The position numbers were made by a program, and so were the translations under genes. The notes under the pieces are model-generated. The model did no database searches. It had not been told where the DNA came from and saw nothing but the letters and a program-made list of their open reading frames with translations. From the NCBI GenBank assembly GCA_027405735.1, contig JAPEHQ010000023.1, positions 186,001-250,000 on the forward strand: 64,000 bases of DNA. The letters run 5' to 3'. Origin of the DNA: Mucor racemosus (taxonomy: Eukaryota; Mucoromycota; Mucoromycetes; Mucorales; Mucoraceae). Shown here one piece after another: positions 10,652 through 20,355 of the stretch (its first letter is position 1; every line of letters starts with the position of its first letter).

Positions 10652-11999
10652 CAGTCGGGGTTACTAATGTTTCATCCATTCCCTATTTTTTCTATTTTTT
10701 TTTGTTATACTTTTCTTTCAAACTCTTTCTTTATTAATAAAACAATGTCCAAAACTTTTGAAATTAACATCAAAAAATTGCAAGACCCAACAGGAACCAA
10801 GCAAGATGTAAAAAAAAATGAAGCTTGGCGCAATTTTTTATTTAAAACAGCTTGGATTTAGCCAATATGACATTTCTACTATGATTGACATAAAGCGTCC
10901 TACAGTCCAAAGTATCATATCCAGAGGAGATCAAACTGGTACTACTTTAACAGGAAAAAGTACTGGAAGGCCATCTACCTTTGATGATTATACACAACGC
11001 CATTTGGAGCGATCAATAAGGAGAGATCCCTTTCAAACATTAGAGACCATTACGGGGCAACTCAGAATGATGGGAAAAAATGTCTCTCGCTCGACAACAA
11101 GAAAATGGATAAGAAAGTTGGGCTTCAAGTACTATAAACCTGCTGTTAAACCCAAGTTAACAGAGGAACATAAAAAAAATAGACTGGAATGGGCACAATT
11201 TCATATCAATTGGTCTAATGAACAATGGAGACAAGTGGTTTGGTCTGATGAGTCAAGATTTCGTATTTGTGGCAATGATGGTACACCATTAGTTCTAAGA
11301 AAACAAGGTGAAAGGTATGAGAGTTGCCATATATTACGTTCGGTAAAATTTGGTGGTGGTAGTGTGATGGTTTGGTCTTGTTTTTGGGCTGGGGGTTTTG
11401 GACCTTTGGTCTTTATTGACGGAAATATGAATCAAGAATCATATATTGATGTATTGTCGCAACACTACATTCCATGGGTTCAAGACTTACATCAAAATGA
11501 AGGTACTAATTTTGTGTTTCAGGAGGATAATGCTACCTGTCATACAGGTGCATATGCAAAATGGTGGAAGAGATCACATTCAATGAATGTTATGGAGGAC
11601 TGGCCATCACAAAGTCCTGATCTCAACCCCATTGAACATGTTTGGAGCGAGCTCGCTCGTAAATTACGTAGCCGTAAACATCTAATTAATAATACCGAAG
11701 ACCTTCGACGGGAACTTCTCGTCGCTTGGGAGAATATTGATGTTGAGTTCGCTGCCAAGTTAATTGAAAGTATGCCCAAAAGATGCAAGGCAATTATAGA
11801 TAGCAAGGGAGAAGCAACAAAATATTAGTTTTATTATTTTATTTTTACTTTCAAGTAATAAACATATATATCTTATTTTTGACGAAGTATAGAATTATCA
11901 GAGACTTGCAATAAAGAGCAAACCAAATTTGAAAATAGGTGTTCATTATATTTTCATTTTCTTAATTTTTTTTGGATGAAACATTAGTAACCCCGACTG
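10652..11999 (+). mobile_element. Tc1/mariner element with perfect 27-bp terminal inverted repeats
   Basis: A 1348-bp element bounded by TA target duplications (10650-10651 and 12000-12001). The ends 10652-10678 and 11973-11999 are perfect inverted repeats of 27 bp beginning CAGTCGGGGTTACTAATG. It encodes one transposase. Perfect ends and a long open transposase frame suggest a recent insertion. It sits exactly between two duplicated ADH genes and breaks neither. Confidence 0.95.
10818..11828 (+). CDS. Tc1/mariner transposase
   Basis: Cut-and-paste DDE transposase of 336 residues starting MKLGAIFYLKQLGFSQ. An N-terminal helix-turn-helix (FSQYDISTMIDIKRPTVQSII, split over about 14-34) is followed by a basic linker and a second HTH-like segment (VSRSTTRKWIRKLGF). 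Catalytic residues are visible: the Asp of VVWSDESRF, the Asp of FQEDNATCH, and the Glu of SPDLNPIEHVW. By my count 35 residues separate the second Asp and the Glu, one more than the classical DD34E. Another in-frame ATG at 10745 (MSKTFEINIKKLQD) opens a frame that stops at about 10861; it would run into this frame if one A were missing from the nine-A run at 10810-10818. The real N-terminus may therefore be longer and broken by a one-base insertion. Confidence 0.9.
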   Translation: MKLGAIFYLKQLGFSQYDISTMIDIKRPTVQSIISRGDQTGTTLTGKSTGRPSTFDDYTQRHLERSIRRDPFQTLETITGQLRMMGKNVSRSTTRKWIRKLGFKYYKPAVKPKLTEEHKKNRLEWAQFHINWSNEQWRQVVWSDESRFRICGNDGTPLVLRKQGERYESCHILRSVKFGGGSVMVWSCFWAGGFGPLVFIDGNMNQESYIDVLSQHYIPWVQDLHQNEGTNFVFQEDNATCHTGAYAKWWKRSHSMNVMEDWPSQSPDLNPIEHVWSELARKLRSRKHLINNTEDLRRELLVAWENIDVEFAAKLIESMPKRCKAIIDSKGEATKY

Positions 12000-12103
12000 T
12001 ATAAGCAAAATTGGTTAAATCATAAGCGTCAAATTCAACTTTTAGTCTTTCAAATACCTCAAAACCAATACATGGTAAATATTCAAGTTTAATAGATACA
12101 AAT

Positions 12104-13321
12104 TTAATTTTCCAAAACAAATCTAAATCTTGGCTTTCCCTCTCTAAAGTCTTCAAGGGCTTTGTTGGCTTCAGACATTGGATATGTAGTAATCCATGGA
12201 CGCACGTTCTTCTCAACAGCAAAGGCAAGCATCTCTTCAATTTCCTTGGGGCTACCAATAGCAGAGCCATGAATAAAAACTTGATTCATAAGTAAGGCCA
12301 TAGGGTTCATTTTGGGCAAATCCCAATCCTGAGCCATTACATTTATGAAATGACCATTGGCTAAATTGATTGATAATTAGCATAAATATAAGAGAATAGC
12401 AAAATATAAATTGTTTACCTTTCAAAAGTGTGAAATAAGTATTCCATTGAAAACTTGGGCTAGTACCAGTGCAAAGAATATGTGTTAATTTGTTCTTGTA
12501 TTTAGCCATTTCATCTTGATTGCTGGTATTAAGATATTCATCACATCCAAGTTCCAATGCAACATCATGTTTCTTTTCATTATGAGACATACCGACAACC
12601 TTGGCACCCATAGCCTTGGCCCAGAGGATACCATAATGGCCCAGACCACCTAATCATAAAGTTAACCATCTTATATTGTAAATATATCGACTATATTTTA
12701 CGTACCAATACCCATAACACCTACAACAGATTCCGAGTTGACATTTGTACGTTTCAAAGGAGCATAAGTGGTTACACCAGCACAAAAGAAAGTAGCAGCA
12801 ATCTCGCTAGATAACTCATCAGGAATCTTAAAGACAAATCGATAATCACCACGCCATTTATCAGCATAACCACCATAACTGTTATCACCAGAAGGCCATT
12901 TACTGCAATAAGTACCGGTTCTGATACCAATACAAAGGTTCTCATTTCCTGTCAAGCAGTTCTCACATTGATGACAAGATCCTGATTGAGCTCCAACACC
13001 AATTCGATCACCAATTTTAAAGTTTTTTGCATTCTTGCCTAGTCTTGTTACTTTTCCAACAATCTCGTGACCTACAACTATTGGCCATGGAGACTTCCCC
13101 CAGGATTCACATAATCTGTGTTCATCGCTGCCACAAATACCACAATGGGTTACGTCAATTTCAACACTATCTTCGTCCCAAGTTTTCAATTTCAATTGCA
13201 GTTGCTTGAGAGGTTCATCTATGTCCACAAATTAGTACAAAATCAGATGTATGATTATCCAATAATTCATACCTTTAGCAATACCAGCCCATCCTGTAAA
13301 TGTATCAGTATTAGTAGTCAT
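12104..13321 (-). CDS. Zinc-containing NADP(H)-type alcohol dehydrogenase, copy 2 (ADH6/7-like)
   Basis: Paralogue of the gene at 8366-9527, same strand, also 349 residues. Exons 13321-13273, 13218-12706, 12649-12419 and 12360-12104. The first two introns occupy the same positions as in copy 1; the third (12418-12361) is absent from copy 1, so it was gained here or lost there. Zinc ligands are intact: GICGSDEHRL, GHEIVGKVTRLG and CHQCENCLTGNENLC. The cofactor fold GIGGLGHYG is formed across intron 2. Divergence from copy 1 is concentrated in the first half of exon 2 (substrate pocket side, SWGKSPWPIVVG versus AWFPAPRPCVVG), suggesting a changed substrate preference (inference). The start is 365 bp from the divergently transcribed aldo-keto reductase. 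Confidence 0.92.
12538..12820. repeat. Gene-conversion-like identical block, copy 2
   Basis: Identical over 283 bp to 8742-9024, covering the end of exon 2, all of intron 2 and the start of exon 3. Confidence 0.85.
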
Positions 13322-13686
13322 CTTTTAGTTTTGTTTTCTGTACAAAATAAAGGAAAAAAAAACGTGAATGAAAAAGTGCTTTATATAGTTTTTTTTTATC
13401 TTTTCGTCGATAATATCTCTTGTTATCGTGGTTACATAAAATTCGGATAAATCTTTAGCTAAATTGAAATTGGCAACCAAGCAACGTAATCGTACAAAAA
13501 AGGCGAAATGATTGTAAATTCTGGATCAAACTCAAAACTTAAAACTGATATGGAACAATTACGTTTGCAATTTCCTTTTTCAAAAGCATCCTAAATCCAA
13601 GACAGTTATTCTGATATATCTATAAATATGCTGTCATTACATGAAGTACTTCTCTTTTTAGTTTTTTCATAAACAATCTATTACAA
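13322..13686. promoter_or_regulatory. Divergent promoter region between ADH copy 2 and aldo-keto reductase
   Basis: This 365-bp spacer separates two start codons on opposite strands. A TATATA-like element lies near the ADH side (about 13381-13388 read on the minus strand) and pyrimidine-rich sequence (CTTCTCTTTTTAG) precedes the AKR start. Shared control of two carbonyl-reducing enzymes is plausible but inferred from arrangement only. Confidence 0.4.
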
Positions 13687-14798
13687 ATGTCTAATAACAC
13701 TACTGCTTCAACCGAGTTTCCGAAAATGGAATATGTTCGTCTTGGAAATACAGGCATGAGAGTAAGTCGTCTTTGCCTCGGCTGTATGTCTTATGGTAGC
13801 TCTAAATGGTCTCCTTGGATCAAAGATGAAAAAGAAGGTATCGAATTTATCGAAGAAGCTTACAGGCTTGGTATCAACTTTTTCGACACTGCTGACACTT
13901 ATTCTAACGGTGAAAGTGAAAAGGTTTTGGGTAAGGCTTTAAAGAAGCTTGGTGCACCCAGATCTCGTGTTGTAGTTGCAACCAAGGTCAATTTCCCCGT
14001 TCATAAGGATATTGGTACTTTTAATACCAATATTCAAGATGACCCCGAACATGTTAATGGATTTGGTCTTTCTCGTAAGCACATTTTGGATGCGGTTGAT
14101 GCCTCATTAGAGAGACTTGATACAGATTATATTGATCTTTACATTATTCATCGTTTTGATCCCGTAAGTTCTTTGTGTTTATTCAACACTAGTAATTGTA
14201 AAGACTAAAATTATCTGTTAATTAGAATACTCCCATTGAAGAAACTATGGAAGCTCTTAATGACGTTGTTCGATCAGGCAAGGTTAGATACATTGGCGCT
14301 TCTTCTATGGCTACATGGCAATTCCAAAAGATGAATTACACTGCTGAAAAGAACGGATGGGCCAAATTTGTCTCTATGCAAAACTTGTATAACTTGCTCT
14401 ACCGTGAAGAAGAACGTGAGATGGTTCCTTACTGTAAAGATGCTGGCATTGGTATGACTCCATGGTCTCCTCTTAGCGGTGGTGAACTTGCTGGAAAGAA
14501 GAGAAACACTACTCGTGAAAGTTCGGCTTTCGTTATTAAGAAGCTTCATCCCGAAACACAAGATAAAACAAATGACATTATTATTGATAGAGTTGGAGAA
14601 CTCGCAAAGAAGTATAATGCTACCTATGCTCAAATTGCTATCGCTTGGGAATTCACAAAACCTTTTGTCACCTCTCCCATTATTGGAGCTTCTAAAATGG
14701 AGCAACTCCATGATTTGGTTCGCGCATTGAATGTCAAGTTATCAGAGGAAGATGTAAAATACCTTGAAGAACCATATGCTCCTAGAAATGCCATTTAA
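13687..14798 (+). CDS. Aldo/keto reductase
   Basis: NADPH-dependent reductase with the TIM-barrel AKR fold. Exons 13687-14163 and 14226-14798 join in phase 0 (GTAAGT...ATTAG) to 349 residues. The catalytic tetrad is visible: Asp and Tyr in FFDTADTYSNGESE, Lys in VVATKVNF, His in YIIHRFDP. The strand-6/7 substrate region includes MQNLYNLLYREEEREMVPYC and MTPWSPLSGGELAG. The cofactor-binding C-terminus reads SPIIGASKMEQLHDLVRAL. The opening EYVRLGNTGMRVSRLCLGCMSYG is typical of the subgroup that includes fungal versiconal-acetate-reductase-like and aryl-alcohol-dehydrogenase-like enzymes; the substrate cannot be assigned. It is divergent from ADH copy 2, hinting at a small aldehyde-reduction cluster. 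Confidence 0.93.
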
Positions 14799-15019
14799 GC
14801 TCCATAAAAGTATGAACATGTGAATACTGTATATATACATATATATATATACCGGTATATGTTGTCGTAAAATTTTAAATATTAACTATAGATACTTTTC
14901 TTGAATAAATTTTCTATTTTAATACAATTGTAGGAAAACAATTATCTTTTTTTTTTTTTTTTCAATGTTTGCAAAATTTAGACGATCATTTGTATTTGAA
15001 TATGATTTTCTTAGTCATT

Positions 15020-16090
15020 GCTTCCGAAAAGGGTTGACTTTTATCCCTGCCCAACTTTTTTTTTCACTAAATAACAGCAAAATAAAATTATATAAACATC
15101 TACTTGAGATGTTCAACTTTAATCCAAAAATGAGTATTTAAAAATATCCTATTTTTTGCAGTTAGTATAACTTTTGCAGTGTTAATGTTTCAGATTTTTT
15201 ACGTGTATTTCACTGCTAATGGATTGAAAACTTTGAGGCTTCATATCTCTAGAAAAAATTAAGCTATACTAACTTCTTTTAATAATAAAACTAACTTGTT
15301 TTGAAGTGCTCTATAACATATTTAAGTATGAAAAAATTATGAGCACTTTTATATTTTTTTCATTTTTTTGGCATTTCTATAGTAGGTTTCAAAATATTGA
15401 TTAAATTGAGCAACATTTTTTTTTGCATTCATGTCATTACGCTCGTTGAGCTCTCTCGGATCCAATTTAGTTTTTTTTTAAATATTAATTTTTCGTGGAG
15501 ATATCCTTAAAAATGTGTACAAAAAGATACCTTCGTTTCTAGCTTCCATTTTCCCCTTGTATACCCTCATCCTAAATTCTGAATCTGAAAAAATTTGGAC
15601 AAAAATCTCGTTTTCTCTACGAAAAATGCAGCTAGAAGACTTTGCAATAGCTTGATCGATAGATAATGTTTTTGCGCATCATTTCAATTAGTTATATTTT
15701 AAATATGTTTATAAAAAGTGATGTGTATCTTCAAAAAACCTCCAAAATTTCGATTGTATTTTACGCAAAATTTAATGTGGAATGTTTTTCTGATTTTTGT
15801 TTAGAGGTATGCAGAATTCAAAACTGTACAAAAGCTATTTAATACACTAGGTCGACTTACTTTGCAGTTCATGAGCCATTAAACGATTTTGGTTTTTTGA
15901 ATCATTTTTCATTGATTTCAACAAATCAATTTGGAACCCCGTGATGATAGGTTTTAAGCTGTGATAAAAACTATTATTTTGATTATCTCGACGAAAAATC
16001 AATATTTTTTGCTAAAACAAAAAATTCAGAGTAGCAATTAATTGGATCTATCTTGTGAACACAGAAGTTAAACCCTGGATAATGTGTTTT
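15020..16090 (+). repeat. Dispersed repeat R1, copy a
   Basis: Non-coding AT-rich repeat of about 1.1 kb matching 21815-22975 (copy b) and, over its first ~400 bp, 37365-37780 (copy c). Shared landmarks: TCCCTGCCCAACTTTTT near the start, CTCGTTGAGCTCTCTCGGAT in the middle, and ATCTCGACGAAAAA near the end. Copies differ by many substitutions and small indels, so the family is old. No coding frame is conserved. Boundaries are approximate. Confidence 0.7.
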
Positions 16091-16313
16091 AAGTTTACAA
16101 AATAATAAACTAATATTTACAACTGCAGAAAACAAAGAAAAAAAAAACCCCATCCTTATGAATATTGATCCAATTAATCCCCAATTATACATGATGGTAG
16201 ATTTAAATATATCTTATATAAAAATTTATATCTCTACATTCACAAATCACTGTGAATTGAGAAAACCATCAACAAAACATGCTATTTCTGTCCAATAAAA
16301 CTACCTGTTGTTG
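16091..16313. other. Short spacer, nothing recognised
   Basis: AT-rich sequence between repeat R1-a and the LTR-1 copy at 16314. I see no gene or repeat copy. Confidence 0.4.
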
Positions 16314-17304
16314 TGTCCTATATTTTCATGTTTTTTGATAAATAATACTTAAAAAAGAATACAATTAAAGAAGAATGAGTAACTAATCAGTTGTTCTTCA
16401 ACTGTATAATAAAATCAAAACATTGTTTATTTAGATATAAAAGTATGGCCTTTTATATTGATTTGACATTGAGATCCTGAGATGTAATTTAATAAGGCAC
16501 TATTCAACCATTAGATCTGTTTGATAGTAATCTATGGATTGAAATGTATCAATCATAATTTAACCGTTCTTGCAGAGCTTGTGCGTTGCCTTGTTTCAAT
16601 GCTGCGCTAAATGTGTTTGGATGTTGATTTGATAACTTCTTGATTGATTAACCGCTGGAATGAAAGAATATAATGTTATAATTGAGGTCTGCAGGCGTTC
16701 TTTGTTGTAAATGTAGATAATAAAGAAAGATGAGTACGTGATAATTGGTCAATCTTTATTAAATATAAAAACGAGATGGAGAAATCAAATTAAGGATGAA
16801 TATCTACTGCTATTTATATTTGATTTAAGGATTGCTTGCACACCTGTCTAGAACAGTGTTCTCATACTAAAATTTAGTGTTAATCCTCACCTATGCTAAT
16901 GTAATTACATTCAGATATAGATGATCAGTCTAAAGTCTTTAGTTGCTCTTGGCAACACTAATTATTAATATTCTTTATTTTCTATCTTTTATTGTAAGTC
17001 TAGTTTATCAGAACTTAGCTTATGTGATTATCAGGGTAATCATTTACAGTGTTTATATGACACATATGCTAAATATGATAAGGCATAGTTTATTGTCATA
17101 TTTAAACTACGATTTCAGGTACATTTATATATGCAAATACAACATTACTCTTGGTAATTGCTGGATTAAAGCTAGTATGCTAGGAGTTTCTTATATCCGA
17201 TATCAAGACTTTGCACTTTAATATATGTCGTAGTCAATAGATTTTAATAAGATGTATTGATACTGTAGAAGGTTATAACGTATGGTACTTGGAGGCATAC
17301 AACA
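16314..17304 (+). mobile_element. LTR-1 solo LTR, copy 1, split by a nested LTR-2
   Basis: The two halves, 16314-16702 and 17145-17304, align to the full LTR-1 at 43568-44096. The left half runs from TGTCCTATATTTTCATG to GCGTTCTT and the right half from CTTGGTAATTGCTGG to GGCATACAACA. TG...CA ends fit an LTR. Its flanks give no convincing target duplication. It is the most diverged near-complete LTR-1 copy, consistent with greater age. Confidence 0.75.
16703..17144 (+). mobile_element. LTR-2 solo LTR nested inside LTR-1
   Basis: About 442 bp interrupt LTR-1. The insert begins TGTTGTAAATG and ends AAATACAACA, so the termini are inverted (TGTTGTA/TACAACA) in the TG...CA format. Part of it (about 16715-16890) matches 52708-52893 on the opposite strand. 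A 5-bp duplication is only partial (TTCTT left, TTACT right), so the exact borders are uncertain by a few bases. Confidence 0.65.
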
Positions 17305-17319
17305 ACGATTACCATCATT

Positions 17320-17436
17320 TGTAAATATGTTTATACTGTAGCTATAATGTTTACAGCTGCAAAAATAGTTTTTGCTCGAGCATAAACTTAATTTATATGC
17401 AAGCCAAATCTGATATTATAGATGTTATTTTATCAC
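17320..17436 (+). repeat. Dispersed repeat R3, left part
   Basis: Continues at 18107-18180 once the nested LTR-3 is removed. It matches 41400-41590 on the opposite strand, where the site is unoccupied. Landmarks: GCTCGAGCATAAACTT and TATGCAAGCCAAATCT. Confidence 0.65.
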
Positions 17437-18106
17437 TGATCTATCAGAATTAGGAATTAACAAATTACCAATTTAGAATATATGTCAAAACATGATGTTC
17501 AACATGCAAATCAAGCAAGGTCATATTTCATACGTCTATCATCATGCTACTATTGAATCATAGAAGCATGACTCCAATATTACCACTGAAACATAACATA
17601 TTATATCCATACACATTAATAATAATTTCTAGTGTCACATCTAATAGAGCCCTGTCCATTATATCATATCGCACAATCCCAATAACTATATAAATCCATA
17701 TTTAATTCATTCTAATAAACTGTAATAGATCAATGGATTGTCAAACTGGATATATAATATAGAGGATTATATGTCTGACTTTGATTCTATGATTGGATAT
17801 GAGAGGTTGGTGTTACTAATTGTAATTGCTATTACTAGTATACGATTATTACCTATGATTGATTATATGCAGTTATATAATAATTGGTTATAAGTAACAA
17901 TGATAAATAAGTAATAATATATATTTATTTGGATTGTGGTTATAAATATAATAAGGGAAAGGAAAGAACAGATAAATTCACTAATGTGCAAATGATCCGT
18001 TCTTGGTTGTTATTAATATGTGCAATTTGCTTATGTAATGTAACTGGATCATTACATAAACCGTACTTTTTACGTTAATTTTAATTTACAAAGTCTCGAT
18101 AAATCA
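17437..18106 (-). mobile_element. LTR-3 solo LTR, copy 1, split by a nested LTR-4
   Basis: Begins TGATCTATCAG and ends CTCGATAAATCA; read on the minus strand it matches the intact copy at 20629-20938. Flanks ATCAC (17432-17436) and ATTAC (18107-18111) are a 4/5 target duplication. The unoccupied target exists at 41400-41590 (minus strand). The body is broken by LTR-4 at 17721-18056. Confidence 0.75.
17721..18056 (+). mobile_element. LTR-4 solo LTR nested inside LTR-3
   Basis: A 336-bp insert beginning TGTAATAGATC and ending GGATCATTACA, flanked by a perfect 5-bp duplication TAAAC (17716-17720 and 18057-18061). The intact LTR-3 copy at 20629-20938 shows the target once. Strand is arbitrary. 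No other copy is seen in the window. Confidence 0.85.
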
Positions 18107-18180
18107 ATTACCACACATAAAATTTAAACAAATTAACCTTCTTTAAACTTACTATTTTAGTTGATGAGTGTCAGCTGCAA
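18107..18180 (+). repeat. Dispersed repeat R3, right part
   Basis: Starts CACACATAAAATTTAAAC and matches 41400-41460 on the minus strand, completing the R3 copy begun at 17320. Confidence 0.6.
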
Positions 18181-18522
18181 AAATATTTGTTTTCCAGTAT
18201 GGCTACAATCAAAGCTATGGTTATTATACAAGACATTAGATTATTCTTTTTTTGTGTTCCTACAATATCATTTGAAATTTCATCACTTTTTTGGAACATT
18301 TCGTGAGTTTGTAGCCTGTTCTAGCTTTTCATTGAGTAGATATAAATATTATTGCCTTTGATTTGATCTGGTATTCACGAAATACGTCCAAAAATACAAT
18401 AGTAAATAATGATATTTGATCTTAGAATTCGGTTAATAAATGAAAGTATCAGTCTCTAATATAGACTGCTACCTATATTTAAAACATTAGTCCCTTATGT
18501 TAGCATGCGTATTCAGATAAAA
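18181..18522. other. Spacer, nothing recognised
   Basis: AT-rich sequence between R3 and R2 repeats, without a convincing coding frame or a second copy that I can see. Confidence 0.4.
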
Positions 18523-20010
18523 GAAAAGAATATCAGCTTGATAATAGTCTGATATGCTTTATCAAACAATGGATATATCCTTGGAATATGAAAACAAAAA
18601 GAGAGAAACAACGCACGTAGAAAAGGATTTTCAAGCCTTTACATTATTTAGCGCAATTAAACCTTGCTGAATTGCTTTTTCCGTCAATGTAAAAGCAGTA
18701 TTACAGCACATGAACATCAAACTAAACAAAATAGACAATATCTGTTATCATAGAAACATACATTTTCTTTACCAGAAAAACCGTTTTTCATATCATACAA
18801 TCATTGAAAAATTGCAAAAGCGAGCCCGTAGAGCGACGCCGTAATTGAGCATAGTGCAGCAAAATAAGGGTGTAAAAAAGCGATAAAAAATACTGTTAAA
18901 ATCCTTCTTTATTAAAATATGGATAATGTGCAATAAAATGGTTATTCTACGTCTGTATTATTTATATTATTTGGTAATTATTTACTATCTGGAAATTGTA
19001 TTCCAATTGCCAACGATTCCTTTAATTTTGAATATAAATGTTGGGTTGTTTGGTTGTTGATTTGGTGGATGAAAAACGGTGTTTAAATACATTTTGTCAA
19101 TCATGCTTTTAGAACAGCCCTTACTTGTTCTACTTGATAATAAGTATGTATTTTTTGTATTTTTTATTTGGGATATCCCTCATTACTTTAGTATTTTAAC
19201 ATCTCTTATTCGAGTGTTATACCCTTGCTATCTTCATGCAATAATTGTCTATTTACTATACAGTCTTATCTTTGATAGCATGGTTTCAATGAGATAACAT
19301 TTAATTTAGGTGTTTTATGATGGGAATCTAGCTTAGTTCACTTCACATAGCAAGATTAAATTTTTAAGTCTCATATACTATGGTATATCTAAGTTTTAAG
19401 TAAAAAAGTGCTTCTTTTTTTAACTTTTTTTATATTTAATCATGTACGGTCTGAAAATTCAGTTTTTGTAGCGGACATTTTCGGGACTCATTTTATCCTT
19501 ACCAACACTCATGATTTTGATCAAAAAACAAAAAAATCAAATTTTGATACCAAAATCAACCTTTAAATATACTACATTATGAGAGAAAATTGTAGCCATA
19601 GTCAATACATATTTTATAAAAGCTTAATATTAAATGTTAATTAATAAAACTTTGTACTTTTGTCCCAAAAACGGAATTTTGGTTAAAGGATTTTCATGTA
19701 ATATTTTGCAATAAAAATGTTTGTAATTTTTTATTGAGCGAATAGAGTGCTAAATTCTGCATATGTGTATATTTTTTGTTTTTATAATTGGTAGTATAAT
19801 TAACTCTAGATTTGCAAAATCAGAAAAAAAAATTTGAAAAATGTCAAAATTGATGGTCTGGACAAAAATAATTTTCTAAATTAATATTCCGCTTATAAGC
19901 CCTGTAAGTCTTAAAAATAAGAGATTTTATAATACTTGAGAACTTTTTCAAGAATTTACGATGCTGTACCCACTTGATTCGAGCTTATACTGTAAATATT
20001 TATACATATT
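18523..20010 (+). repeat. Dispersed repeat R2, copy a
   Basis: Matches 51640-52708 and 47830-48690, both on the opposite strand. Shared landmarks: TCCTTGGAATATGAAAACAA, ATAGAAACATACATTTTCT, GCGGACATTTTCGGGACTCA and GAGATTTTATAATACTTGAG. In the two minus-strand copies this repeat directly follows the captured dynein-like exon; here the exon is absent. Several internal indels distinguish the copies. No conserved coding frame. Ends are approximate. Confidence 0.7.
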
Positions 20011-20355
20011 TTTGTAATCGCCAATTTTACTGTAGGTAGATATCGACCTTAGATCAAAAAAGTATTGATTATAACGTTGATGATGGAACAAAATGACCAA
20101 GTCTTGGATATTTTTTTTATTCGAGAAAAATATTATAACGCGCCCTAACATTAACAGTTAATAATTCATTTCCAAATAAACAATATGAAAAACATGTACT
20201 TGCACCTGATACTTGATTTCAGTATATAAAAAATATTGGTCTTTTTGTTGTAGTTTTAAATATAAAGAAAAGAGCTGAGGAAAGAGTGAGGAAGAAAACA
20301 GAAAAATATTCACTACGGCCGAACTATGCTTCCCATGGGCGTAGTGATCTGCACA

